From assembly GCF_900106795.1 (NCBI RefSeq), contig NZ_FNNS01000008.1:87311-151310 (forward strand): DNA of 64,000 nucleotides. The letters are read 5' to 3'. How positions within the stretch are numbered: position 1 is the stretch's first letter; each line of letters starts with the position of its first letter. Origin of the DNA: Aequorivita viscosa. GTDB lineage: Bacteria; Bacteroidota; Bacteroidia; Flavobacteriales; Flavobacteriaceae. The translations under genes were made by a program, and so were the position numbers. This document shows, in pieces, positions 57,313-64,000 of this stretch. A model generated the notes under the pieces. That model saw only the letters and a program-made list of their open reading frames with translations, searched no databases and had not been told where the DNA came from.

Positions 57313-57332
57313 AAGGTACTAGTTTTCAATTT

Positions 57333-58181
57333 TTATTGTGTTATAGGAATTACCAACGTGGGTATATGTGTATGTTTTCCAACTCTGCTAACCACGGGTT
57401 CCCTGAAAAGTGCTTTGATAAACGCATGTTTGTGATATGCCAAAGCCAGTAAATCCATTCCTTTATCGTCTACAAATTGGTGAATTGTTTTAGACACATT
57501 TTCCTTTTTAGGGACAAAATGGAATTCGGTATCGTATTCTGAAAGATCGTTTTTAAAATGTTCTAAATTTTCTTTTTGGGTTGCTGTCATTTCACTTTCC
57601 AACCCAACGTGAAGTAAGTGAATTTGAGAATCGAAATGCCTAACTAACCTGATAATTGGTTTTAATTTTGAAAGCTGATAAAACTCGTTATAGTCTGTAG
57701 CAAATGCTATATGCCCTGGCATTACAAAATCTACTTGTCGTGGCACAACGAGTAACGGACACCCTTGAAGGCTTTGAATAACCTTAGCCGTTGTACTGCC
57801 CATTAGCACTTCTTCGGCTCCGGTACGCCCTTTACTTCCCATTACAGCTAAATCTACACCTTCGGTAGTAACCAATTTGTTGATGGTTCTAATTAAGGGT
57901 GCGGGTGTTGAAATAACATCGTACGTATGCGCTTTATTATTAACATCGAGCTCAAGCTTGCGCAACAGGTTTTTGCCATCTTCATCGGCGTGTTTAAACA
58001 ATTTTTCGATTACAACATCGGATCGACCAATGTCTACCCTACTCGTCAACTTGCTCACTTCATCTTCGAAAGAATGAAGAATGGTAATCTGAGTTGTTTC
58101 TTCTGCAAATAATTTTGAAACATAGAACAAAGCTGCATAAGCGTTGTTAGAAAAATCGGTTGGAACGAGTATATTTTTCAT
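57333..58181 (-). CDS. Universal stress protein, tandem Usp domains (copy 2)
   Basis: A 282-residue tandem Usp protein, the most divergent of the four. Domain 1 begins MKNILVPTDFSNNAYAALFY and has the nucleotide loop MGSKGRTGAEEVLMGSTTAK. Domain 2 begins near VMPGHIAFATDYN. It lies 20 bp upstream of copy 3 and 23 bp downstream of copy 1, in one transcript. Confidence 0.88.
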   Translation of the reverse strand: MKNILVPTDFSNNAYAALFYVSKLFAEETTQITILHSFEDEVSKLTSRVDIGRSDVVIEKLFKHADEDGKNLLRKLELDVNNKAHTYDVISTPAPLIRTINKLVTTEGVDLAVMGSKGRTGAEEVLMGSTTAKVIQSLQGCPLLVVPRQVDFVMPGHIAFATDYNEFYQLSKLKPIIRLVRHFDSQIHLLHVGLESEMTATQKENLEHFKNDLSEYDTEFHFVPKKENVSKTIHQFVDDKGMDLLALAYHKHAFIKALFREPVVSRVGKHTHIPTLVIPITQ

Positions 58182-58204
58182 CTAAAATAAAATATTAGTT
58201 TACA

Positions 58205-59050
58205 TTATCTTGGTAAATTCTGCATTACCAAAAACGGAATATTGATATGCAGTCCTATTTTTTCGATTGTTGATTGATAGAGTATGTTTTCTAAATATGA
58301 ATGGCGTGTGTTTATCATTACCAACATATCTGTAGGGTTTTCAATTATATGTTTATTAATAGCCTTGGTGATGTCGTCACCGTCTTTTTGAATAAATTTA
58401 ATTTGGTTTTCCACCAGCGAAGCTTGCAGAAATTCCTTATTATCCTGCTGTCGCAAGGAAAGTGTCGGAAATTTTGAAATGTGCATGAAATCAATTTCAG
58501 AAGCAAAGTTCTTGGCGATGGTTGCCAGCAGTTTCAGCTCTCTCCGTCTGTAAGGCAATAAAAAATCTGTTGGAAACAGTATGTTTTTAGGATGCACATC
58601 GCCATAAACAGCTGGAACTGCCAGCACAGGACATTTTACATATTTAATAACCTGCAGCGTATTACTACCAAAAGTTAGTTGCCTATTGGCAGTTTCGCCT
58701 TTGGTGCCCATTACTACCACATCTACATTTTCTTTTTCTACCCAATCGTTAACCGTATCTACAAGTAAACCGAACTCGGCCACCGTATGAATTGTATGTT
58801 TAGGATTTGGCGAATGAGCAAACACTTGTTTTTTGAGTTTTGCCAGTGCTTGTTCTGCCTTTTGATGGGCTTGTGCCTTTAAATCGTCAAAAACTACATC
58901 TGCAAAACGGTTTTTGGCTTCATATACTTCATCGGAATAGGCATATAGCAAATAAATTTCCGAAGGTCCGTGCTTAAAAAGCTCGGTTGCATATTTAATT
59001 GCATTTATAGAATTCTCAGAAAAATCAGTAGGAATTAATACTTTTCGCAT
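58205..59050 (-). CDS. Universal stress protein, tandem Usp domains (copy 1)
   Basis: A 281-residue tandem Usp protein and first gene of the stress operon. Domain 1 begins MRKVLIPTDFSENSINAIKY and has the loop MGTKGETANRQLTFGSNTLQ. Domain 2 begins near VHPKNILFPTDFLL. Its promoter (59075-59117) has a perfect 12-bp palindrome upstream of a TATCTTTA box, which suggests regulation by a Crp/Fnr-type protein. Confidence 0.9.
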   Translation of the reverse strand: MRKVLIPTDFSENSINAIKYATELFKHGPSEIYLLYAYSDEVYEAKNRFADVVFDDLKAQAHQKAEQALAKLKKQVFAHSPNPKHTIHTVAEFGLLVDTVNDWVEKENVDVVVMGTKGETANRQLTFGSNTLQVIKYVKCPVLAVPAVYGDVHPKNILFPTDFLLPYRRRELKLLATIAKNFASEIDFMHISKFPTLSLRQQDNKEFLQASLVENQIKFIQKDGDDITKAINKHIIENPTDMLVMINTRHSYLENILYQSTIEKIGLHINIPFLVMQNLPR

Positions 59051-59074
59051 TGCAGTTGTTTTTGGTTTTCAAGG

Positions 59075-59117
59075 TAAAGATAGCAAATCGTTCGCGGGGA
59101 ACATATGACAATTGTCA
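59075..59117 (-). promoter_or_regulatory. Crp/Fnr-type operator and -7 box of the usp operon
   Basis: A perfect palindrome, TGACAATTGTCA (59106-59117), lies 23 bp upstream of TATCTTTA (59075-59082, minus strand), 24 bp before the first usp start. The half-site and 4-bp centre (TGAC-N4-GTCA) have the geometry of FNR/DNR-type sites. Box sequence and spacing are identical to the yceI promoter. Confidence 0.75.
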
Positions 59118-59277
59118 ATTAAGCTATTGAGGTGGGTTTGTGGTTTAGGTTCGGTACAAATTCAGTATTGCTGCGCATACTGAAATTCACTTACCTACCT
59201 TTGATTGTTTAGAATTACAAATTTTTGGATATTGAAAAATCATTATTGAGTTGTTTGTTGTTTATTTGGATACCCAA

Positions 59278-59745
59278 AAACAAAAATCATTAATCAAAAA
59301 TCGACAATCGTTAATCGGCAATCTAAAATCGTTAACCAATTGTTTGTCATTTCGGTTTGGGTTATGTTGTTAATGTGAACTCCTAAATCAAAAATCGTTA
59401 ATCGGCAATCGCTAATCGGCAATCTAAAATCGTTAACCAATTGTTTGTCGTTTCGGTTTGGGTTATGTTGTTAATGTGAACTCCTAAATCAAAAATCGTT
59501 AATCGGCAATCGCTAATCGGCAATCTAAAATCGTTAATCAATTGTTTGTCGTTTCGGCTTGGGATGTTGTTAATATGAACACCTAAATCAAAAATCGTTA
59601 ATCGTTAATCGTTAATTGCTAATCGGCAATCTAAAATCGTTAATCAATTGTTTGTCGTTTCGGTTTGGGTTATGTTGTCAATATGAACTCCTAAATCAAA
59701 AATCGTTAATCGTTAATCGGCAATCGCTAATCAGTCATTGATTTT
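59278..59745. repeat. Minisatellite: about 101-bp tandem repeat, 4.5 copies
   Basis: Units start near 59278, 59387, 59488, 59587 and 59695 (spacing 109, 101, 99 and 108 bp; the last is partial). Each holds a run of short sub-repeats of the type AATCGTTAATCGGC, then a constant part with ATTGTTTGTCGTTTCGG and ATGTTGTTAATGTGAAC. Size differences between units come from sub-repeat number. No reading frame. It fills half of the 950-bp gap between the usp operon and the HU-like gene. Confidence 0.88.
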
Positions 59746-59821
59746 GCAAACAACTATTATTTTAGCTACCTTTACTTAATTCCTTTTCTTTTCGGGCTTT
59801 ACCGCGCCTTTCTAAAAAATA

Positions 59822-59900
59822 GCCAACTTTTTCAAAAAACTTGCCAACTTTTACAAAAAACATGTGCAACTTTTTCAGAAAACATGTGCAAGTTTTTGAC
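59822..59900. repeat. 21-bp direct repeats upstream of the HU-like gene
   Basis: Four imperfect head-to-tail copies: GCCAACTTTTTCAAAAAACT(T), GCCAACTTTTACAAAAAACA(T), GTGCAACTTTTTCAGAAAAC(AT), and a partial GTGCAAGTTTTTGAC. The period is 21-22 bp, two helical turns, which suggests protein binding along one face. They end 100 bp before the HU-like gene. Confidence 0.7.
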
Positions 59901-60000
59901 ATAACTCCTAGGTAATTTCGAAAAATCTCCCTGATAAAAGTTTCAAATTAATAAGAAGTCTTGTAACTTTCTAGTTTATTACAATTTAAACTAAACAATT

Positions 60001-60393
60001 ATGGCAATAAAATACCGAATTACTAGGCGTAAAAACACTATGGATTCAGAAAGCGAGCCTTCCTATATTATGCAAGCTGTTGGTCATAAAGAGGTAGATT
60101 TACGCAGATTGGCGTATGAAATAAGCAATATGAGCACCCATACAGAAGGCGATGTGTATGGCGTACTGCTAATGTTGATAAAACAACTAAAATTTCATTT
60201 GGCCGACGGTGAAACAGTAGTGCTTGACGAATTGGGCAGGTTTAAAATAACTTTTAAAAGCGACCACGCCAGCAGCCCGGAACAATTAGATAAAAAGAGT
60301 ATAAAGAAATTTGGCGTTAATTTTCTACCCTCGGTACCTTTTAAAAAGTGGATGAAGAGCGAATTGGAAGTTGTGCGTGAAAAAAAGAAATGA
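60001..60393 (+). CDS. HU-family DNA-binding protein
   Basis: A 130-residue DNA-binding protein of the Bacteroidota HU-like type. The N-terminal extension (KYRITRRKN) precedes an HU fold (about 20-105: LRRLAYEISNMSTHTEGDVY, LADGETVVLDELGRFKITF), and the C-terminus is Lys-rich. The length exceeds the 90 residues of classical HU. It may bend DNA as a dimer; proximity to the tyrosine recombinase gene suggests but does not show a role in its recombination. The region upstream holds 21-bp direct repeats. Confidence 0.85.
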   Translation: MAIKYRITRRKNTMDSESEPSYIMQAVGHKEVDLRRLAYEISNMSTHTEGDVYGVLLMLIKQLKFHLADGETVVLDELGRFKITFKSDHASSPEQLDKKSIKKFGVNFLPSVPFKKWMKSELEVVREKKK

Positions 60394-60399
60394 AACTCT

Positions 60400-60753
60400 T
60401 TATTGCTTACGGACTATTAGAATTTCGTCGTCTGAAAATTCCATCCAAGCCAAATCGTACACATAATGAAACATTTTGTTTTTTGAATTTATATGAAAAT
60501 GGGTGTGATATTTAAACCGAAACTTTTTCTTTTCCATCGTGTTACGATACACTTTTACCTGCGTTTTATTCGTGCCTAATAACTCCCAAAGTATTGCATA
60601 ATTCCGTTTCAGAAAACCATTTATTTCAATAGCTGCTGTTTTGCTTGCATAGCGCACATTTTTATGATAGTGGTTTTTACAACCTACGGAGCAGAACACC
60701 TTATCTACTCTTCCTCGAAGCGTTTTTTCGCATATTTTACATTTTCGTTCCAT
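60400..60753 (-). CDS. Zinc-ribbon protein of unknown function
   Basis: A 117-residue basic protein. The N-terminal cysteines (Cys5, Cys8, Cys21, Cys25; C-x2-C-x12-C-x3-C) form a zinc ribbon like that of the DUF2116 type. The rest is helical, then beta-rich with several Lys and His (KKKFRFKYHTHFHI). I do not recognise a specific family. It sits between the HU-like and integrase genes, on the opposite strand from both, and its stop is 6 bp from the HU-like stop. It is probably nucleic-acid binding. Confidence 0.75.
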   Translation of the reverse strand: MERKCKICEKTLRGRVDKVFCSVGCKNHYHKNVRYASKTAAIEINGFLKRNYAILWELLGTNKTQVKVYRNTMEKKKFRFKYHTHFHINSKNKMFHYVYDLAWMEFSDDEILIVRKQ

Positions 60754-60860
60754 TACCCATCACGTTTTCAAACAAATATACATTATTCGTTCTTAACGGT
60801 TATAAACATTTATAGTCGTTTACCATCGGCTACTACGCCACTTTTGTCCGATTTTCTAAT

Positions 60861-60868
60861 TAGTTTTG
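60861..60868 (+). promoter_or_regulatory. Candidate -7 box of the recombinase gene
   Basis: TAGTTTTG matches TAnnTTTG, 23 bp before the integrase start. A TTTG lies 14 bp upstream, shorter than the usual spacing, so this is tentative. Confidence 0.4.
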
Positions 60869-60891
60869 AATAAACCAGAATTTTAATTGCT

Positions 60892-62022
60892 ATGGAAACA
60901 CGAGACACTAACAGTGTAATTATGTATCGACCGCTTCCTAATGCCGGGCGCGTAAAGTTTTTTATTCCATACCTATTAAAGGATAAACGGGAAGCTTTTA
61001 AAAAATTGAATACCTCTTATTACCATCCGCATCAAAAACTGTGGAGTATTGTAAACACTAAGTCTAATATTGCATTGGCTAAAGATTTGTTTGGAGACAA
61101 ATTGCGCATTGAGAGTTTAAAACCGATACCAAAAATGCCAACAGTAGTTTGCTCTGAGAAGGTACAATTTGAATTAGACCGAAATCATCAAAAAATGGTT
61201 TTAAAAGGATTTAGCAAATCCACGATTCGCAACTATCAACACGGGTTAACTGAATTTCTAAGTTATTTTGAAAGTGAGGACTACAAATCAATCAGTAAAG
61301 AACAAATTGAGGGCTTTCTTTTTTATTTAATTAGTAAGTACAATATTAGCGAACAAAAGCAGAATATGTTAATTAATGCGATTAAGTGCTATTACGAACA
61401 CACACTGGAAATGCCTAGGGAATATTACACAATTACCCGGCCCAAAAAGAGTAAAGATCTTCCTAATGTGTTAAGTGAAGCCGAAGTGCGCCAAATTTTA
61501 AATCATCCTAAAAACATAAAACACAAGGCTATACTTCATATAATATACGCTGCTGGTCTTCGAATCGGTGAAGTTATCCGACTACGGGTAACCGATATTA
61601 GAAGCGACGATGGTTATATTTTTATTAAAGACAGCAAGGGCAAAAAGGATCGACACACAGTGTTAAGTCCTTTTTTGTTAGCACTTTTACGCGAATATTA
61701 TAAGAAACATCGCCCGAGTTATTGGTTATTTGAAGGACAAGATGGCGGACAATATTCTGCAAAGAGTATTCAAAATATTTATAGAAGAGCGGTTAAAGAA
61801 ACCAATAGCAACCCTTGGAGCACGCCGCATACACTGCGTCATAGCTTTGCAACGCACTTAATGCAGCAAGGTGTGAACATTCGATATATACAGAGCGCAT
61901 TAGGACATTCCAGCAGCAAAACAACCGAAGTTTACACTAGAGTATTAGGTATTAGCAACAAAACCTTAAAAAGTCCATTGGATACGTTATTTGAAAACAC
62001 TACATTTGATAAATCGAAATGA
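60892..62022 (+). CDS. Tyrosine-type site-specific recombinase (integrase)
   Basis: A 376-residue tyrosine recombinase. The N-terminal ~85 residues (MYRPLPNAGRVKFFIPYLL, YYHPHQKLWSIV) are an extra domain not found in XerC/XerD. A SAM-like core-binding domain (about 98-185) and the catalytic domain follow. Catalytic residues are Arg224 (AAGLRIGEV), a Lys in KGKKDR, His313 and Arg316 (HTLRHSFATHL), His339 (LGHSS) and Tyr348. It lacks the extra helix insert of integron IntI proteins. It lies directly upstream of, and reads towards, an array of gene-plus-palindrome units. A linked recombination role is inference. All catalytic residues are intact. Confidence 0.9.
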   Translation: METRDTNSVIMYRPLPNAGRVKFFIPYLLKDKREAFKKLNTSYYHPHQKLWSIVNTKSNIALAKDLFGDKLRIESLKPIPKMPTVVCSEKVQFELDRNHQKMVLKGFSKSTIRNYQHGLTEFLSYFESEDYKSISKEQIEGFLFYLISKYNISEQKQNMLINAIKCYYEHTLEMPREYYTITRPKKSKDLPNVLSEAEVRQILNHPKNIKHKAILHIIYAAGLRIGEVIRLRVTDIRSDDGYIFIKDSKGKKDRHTVLSPFLLALLREYYKKHRPSYWLFEGQDGGQYSAKSIQNIYRRAVKETNSNPWSTPHTLRHSFATHLMQQGVNIRYIQSALGHSSSKTTEVYTRVLGISNKTLKSPLDTLFENTTFDKSK

Positions 62023-62070
62023 AGATGGTTTTGTCGTACAAGGTCAATATAACAGCCATAATTCCATCAA

Positions 62071-62106
62071 AACTTCGTATATAACTATGTTGTGCACAAG
62101 CTAAAA
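62071..62106 (+). repeat. Half-site: left boundary of the cassette array
   Basis: ATAACTATGTTGTGCACAAG followed by CTAAAA, ending right before the first cassette ATG. It matches the right arm of the palindromes further on (CATAGCCCAAACGTTGTGTG, then CAAGCTGAAAA). A degenerate left arm may exist near 62036-62057 (GTACAAGGTCAATATAAC). This may be the equivalent of an attI-type boundary after the integrase gene. Confidence 0.55.
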
Positions 62107-62847
62107 ATGATTAACAAAGCAATTCAAAATACAGTAATATTCACTTTAATACCGCTTTTGGGGTTCTTGACTTTTTACTTGTGGGTTAGGTTTGATTATT
62201 CATTGTTGACTCTAAATAAAATGGATTTTGCTTTATTAGGAATAGTGCTTTTTGCCGTGACACTTTACTTAGATAAAATCCAAATTCATAAGAAAGTAAA
62301 ATATTATAATTTATTATTGCAGGAGAGAGAACTGTCAAGTATTGACCAATTTATTCACCCGAATAAAAGAGAGATCATAGGTAACAATAAAATGTACTTA
62401 GATATCAATTCAATTGACATTTTCAATCAAGAGAATCAATGTGTTTTTCACTACAACGCTAAAAAGAACATAATTGAAATAAAGAAAAGATTTTCAAGTT
62501 TAAAAATTCTGACTGGTGACATAGAGTTCTTAATACTCGAATACGACAAAACTTATAGAAACACCTTAAAAGGTTGGTTAACCAGAGGGGATTTGGACAA
62601 AATCCAATCTATAAGTATAATTTCAGCGAAACTTATATCAGGAAAAATAATCCCCATAATTGAAATAATTTTTGATGAAACAATCATCTCAAACAGATTA
62701 AATAATTTATCCGAACCTAAGAAAGACGAATTTAATTTTTTTCCTGTAGGACTCAAAACAACAAGAATTTTAAGCAATAAATTGAAAAAGGAATATCTTG
62801 TAATAAATTATCAGGATGAAAAGCCTATGCACAACACGAGGCTATAA
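62107..62847 (+). CDS. Cassette gene 1: two-helix membrane protein, unknown
   Basis: A 246-residue protein with two membrane helices near the N-terminus (about 9-27 and 42-57) and a soluble, beta-rich, Lys/Ile-rich C-terminal part (about 60-246). I recognise no family. The start is ATG 62107; the in-frame GTG at 62092 lies inside the repeat arm. The last codons (Met-His-Asn-Thr-Arg-Leu-stop) lie in the left arm of the next palindrome, which supplies the TAA. It is very AT-rich. Stand-alone single gene with no promoter of its own visible. Confidence 0.75.
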   Translation: MINKAIQNTVIFTLIPLLGFLTFYLWVRFDYSLLTLNKMDFALLGIVLFAVTLYLDKIQIHKKVKYYNLLLQERELSSIDQFIHPNKREIIGNNKMYLDINSIDIFNQENQCVFHYNAKKNIIEIKKRFSSLKILTGDIEFLILEYDKTYRNTLKGWLTRGDLDKIQSISIISAKLISGKIIPIIEIIFDETIISNRLNNLSEPKKDEFNFFPVGLKTTRILSNKLKKEYLVINYQDEKPMHNTRL

Positions 62848-63015
62848 GCAATGCTTAATTTTGTGCTAAACCCGAAATCAGGTGTGTGTTTACAAGGTCG
62901 CCAAAACTTCATTTTGGCGAAAAAAATATAAGTAAAAAATAAAGTTTTGGCTTATTGCTAGCTTCGAAAATCAATTCATTTTTGGCGCACTGCTCATAGC
63001 CCAAACGTTGTGTGC
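62829..63015 (+). repeat. attC-like imperfect palindrome B between cassettes
   Basis: A 187-bp site. The outer arms are GCACAAC (62829-62835) and GTTGTGTGC (63007-63015). Unpaired spacers (ACGA on the left, CAAAC on the right) follow, then inner arms GGCTATAAGCAATGC (62840-62854) and GCACTGCTCATAGCC (62988-63002), pairing as GGCTAT/ATAGCC, AGCA/TGCT, TGC/GCA with single unpaired bases. The centre holds another hairpin, CGCCAAAA / TTTTGGCG (62899-62919). This outer-spacer-inner layout is that of R and L boxes in integron attC sites, though the sequences differ. Confidence 0.68.
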
Positions 63016-63025
63016 AAGCTGAAAA

Positions 63026-63766
63026 ATGAACTACGAAAGGAACAAAATAGAACTTGAAGAAAATGGATTTTCCGTTTTAGCTGACTTGTATTCGGACAAA
63101 GAAATAAGTGGAATTATAGCTTGTATCGAAAATGCTGAACAGGACGGAAATTCGTTTATGAAAACAAAGGATTTATTTGCGATTAGACAATTAATCAAAA
63201 ATGTACCTGAATTGAGTGACTTGCTGTTTAACGAAAAGCTGATTGAATTAATTTCCGAACTTTCCGAATCTGAATATTTTCTGACCAAAGCAATCTACTT
63301 TGACAAACCAAGGGAATCGAATTGGTTTGTTGCTTATCATCAAGATTTGAGCATTTCGGTTGACCAAAAAACGGAATTGGAAAATTATACAAATTGGACT
63401 TTTAAAAAAGGACAATACGGAGTTCAACCACCAATTGAGGTTTTGGAAGACACGATAACAATCCGAATTCATTTAGACAAAACGGACAAAAATAACGGAG
63501 CTTTAAAAGTAATTCCTAAATCGCATCTTAAAGGAATAATTCGAGCTGAATCAAAAGATTGGAATTTAGAAAATGAATTTATCTGTGAAGTCGAAAAAGG
63601 CGGAGCAATGTTAATGAAACCTTTGACTTTACACGCTTCGAACAGAACAACAAACGGAAAGAAAAGACGAGTAATACATTTAGAATTTAATAAACATAAT
63701 CTGACTAAACCGCTGAATTGGTTAGAACATTATGGAATAAAAAAGCCAGCACACAACAATGTATAA
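63026..63766 (+). CDS. Cassette gene 2: phytanoyl-CoA-dioxygenase-like (PhyH) protein
   Basis: A 246-residue Fe(II)/2-oxoglutarate-dependent oxygenase of the PhyH type. The facial triad is His105 and Asp107 (YHQDLS) and His203 (LTLHASNRT); Arg214 or Arg215 (KRRVIH) would bind 2-oxoglutarate. The N-terminal ENGFSVLADLYSD is the usual opening strand. The substrate is unknown. The ATG is 10 nt after the GTTGTGTGC arm. The C-terminus (PAHNNV) and TAA come from the next palindrome. No neighbouring pathway genes, as expected for a mobile single-gene unit. Confidence 0.85.
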   Translation: MNYERNKIELEENGFSVLADLYSDKEISGIIACIENAEQDGNSFMKTKDLFAIRQLIKNVPELSDLLFNEKLIELISELSESEYFLTKAIYFDKPRESNWFVAYHQDLSISVDQKTELENYTNWTFKKGQYGVQPPIEVLEDTITIRIHLDKTDKNNGALKVIPKSHLKGIIRAESKDWNLENEFICEVEKGGAMLMKPLTLHASNRTTNGKKRRVIHLEFNKHNLTKPLNWLEHYGIKKPAHNNV

Positions 63767-63884
63767 CCGCAATTACGGCGGATTCGACTTCGTCCGAATC
63801 CACTCGGAATTGCTAACGTCTGTGCTTAACCGAAAAACAGTAACTTTAAACCCGTAACTGACGGTTATACTAGACCGTTGTGGG
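63749..63884 (+). repeat. attC-like imperfect palindrome C
   Basis: A 136-bp site. Outer arms are GCACACAAC (63749-63757) and GTTGTGGG (63877-63884). The inner arms GTATAACC-G-CAATTACGG (63761-63778) and CCGTAACTG-AC-GGTTATAC (63852-63870) pair with one mismatch. Spacers are AAT and TAGACC. The centre holds GGATTCG / CGAATCC (63780-63801) with a short loop and a GCAATT / AATTGC pair. It has the same layout as palindrome B but different inner sequence. The 116 bp left before the window edge hold no gene I can support. Confidence 0.65.
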
Positions 63885-64000
63885 AGAGTTTATAGAGGTA
63901 AATTTTAATGAAGTTTACCGTAAATCAGCAACCAAAAGTCAGGGCTTATTTTCGACAATTAAAACACGGTTTTTAGGCTGTGGAATCACAAAATCCCCTC

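Noticed and set aside
59278..59745. Possible CRISPR array
   Set aside because: The repeat units are about 101 bp, adjoin directly without unique spacers, and have nested sub-repeats. No cas gene is present. This is a minisatellite.
62092..62106. GTG start for cassette gene 1
   Set aside because: The GTG is part of the recombination-site arm; the ATG at 62107 has the same spacing from the arm as in the next unit.
63908..63976. 22-codon frame at the right edge after palindrome C
   Set aside because: Too short and not at the spacing from the repeat arm seen for the other cassettes; a truncated unit cannot be judged at the window edge.

Overview
The window looks like chromosomal DNA of a member of the Flavobacteriaceae (Bacteroidota). 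It is AT-rich. Several promoters fit the Bacteroidota consensus (TTTG, about 19 bp, TAnnTTTG), most clearly the one in front of rpsF. Three proteins carry type IX secretion (T9SS) C-terminal sorting domains, and several lipoproteins start with short signal peptides. The gene order hisS / rpsF-rpsR-rplI / priA / nadC-rlmH and the block KdsC-UbiA-Maf-MscS are what I expect from flavobacteria. I would not name a genus. No rRNA, tRNA, CRISPR array or intact insertion sequence was seen.

Layout. 0.2-9.2 kb: clpC, a stand-alone histidine ammonia-lyase, a TlpA-like thioredoxin lipoprotein and a fused ResB-CcsA cytochrome c synthase. 9.4-10.8 kb: a group III truncated haemoglobin and a small membrane protein, divergent from a Crp/Fnr regulator with a perfect 18-bp palindrome between them. 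10.8-20 kb: DUF2520 protein, KdsC-like phosphatase, UbiA prenyltransferase (TTG start), Maf, a lipoprotein, a small MscS channel, a secreted PIG-L deacetylase, and a sodium symporter preceded by an abutting 36-residue membrane peptide. 20-34.7 kb: M16 peptidase, acyl-CoA synthetase, DUF488, two surface or secreted proteins (one broken by an in-frame TGA), GltB-like oxidoreductase, a membrane GTPase and hisS, with several small inverted-repeat elements and gene remnants. 34.8-47 kb: ABC permease, ribosomal protein operon, priA, DUF2147, YihY/BrkB, nadC, rlmH, a T9SS hydrolase and others. 47-53 kb: outer-membrane proteins, an acyltransferase, and a porin flanked by two YceI proteins.

53-59 kb is a single leftward operon: four tandem-domain universal stress proteins, an ATP-cone protein fused to an Mrr-like PD-(D/E)XK nuclease, and a beta-CASP RNase-like metallo-hydrolase. 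Its promoter has a palindrome, TGACAATTGTCA, exactly 23 bp upstream of a TATCTTTA box. The YceI-porin promoter 6 kb away has TGACATTTGTCA at exactly the same spacing. This suggests a shared Crp/Fnr-type regulon, perhaps one responding to low oxygen or low energy.

59-64 kb is accessory DNA: a minisatellite of about 101 bp units, 21-bp direct repeats, an HU-like protein, a zinc-ribbon protein and a tyrosine recombinase. The recombinase is followed, in the same orientation, by single-gene units (a membrane protein, then a phytanoyl-CoA-dioxygenase-like protein). These units are separated by 136-187 bp imperfect palindromes that resemble integron attC sites: outer arms GCACAAC / GTTGTG, an unpaired spacer, then inner arms. 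The palindrome arms supply the stop codon of the gene before and sit a fixed distance before the start codon of the gene after. This possible integron-like cassette array is the most interesting thing in the window, and it runs off the right edge.
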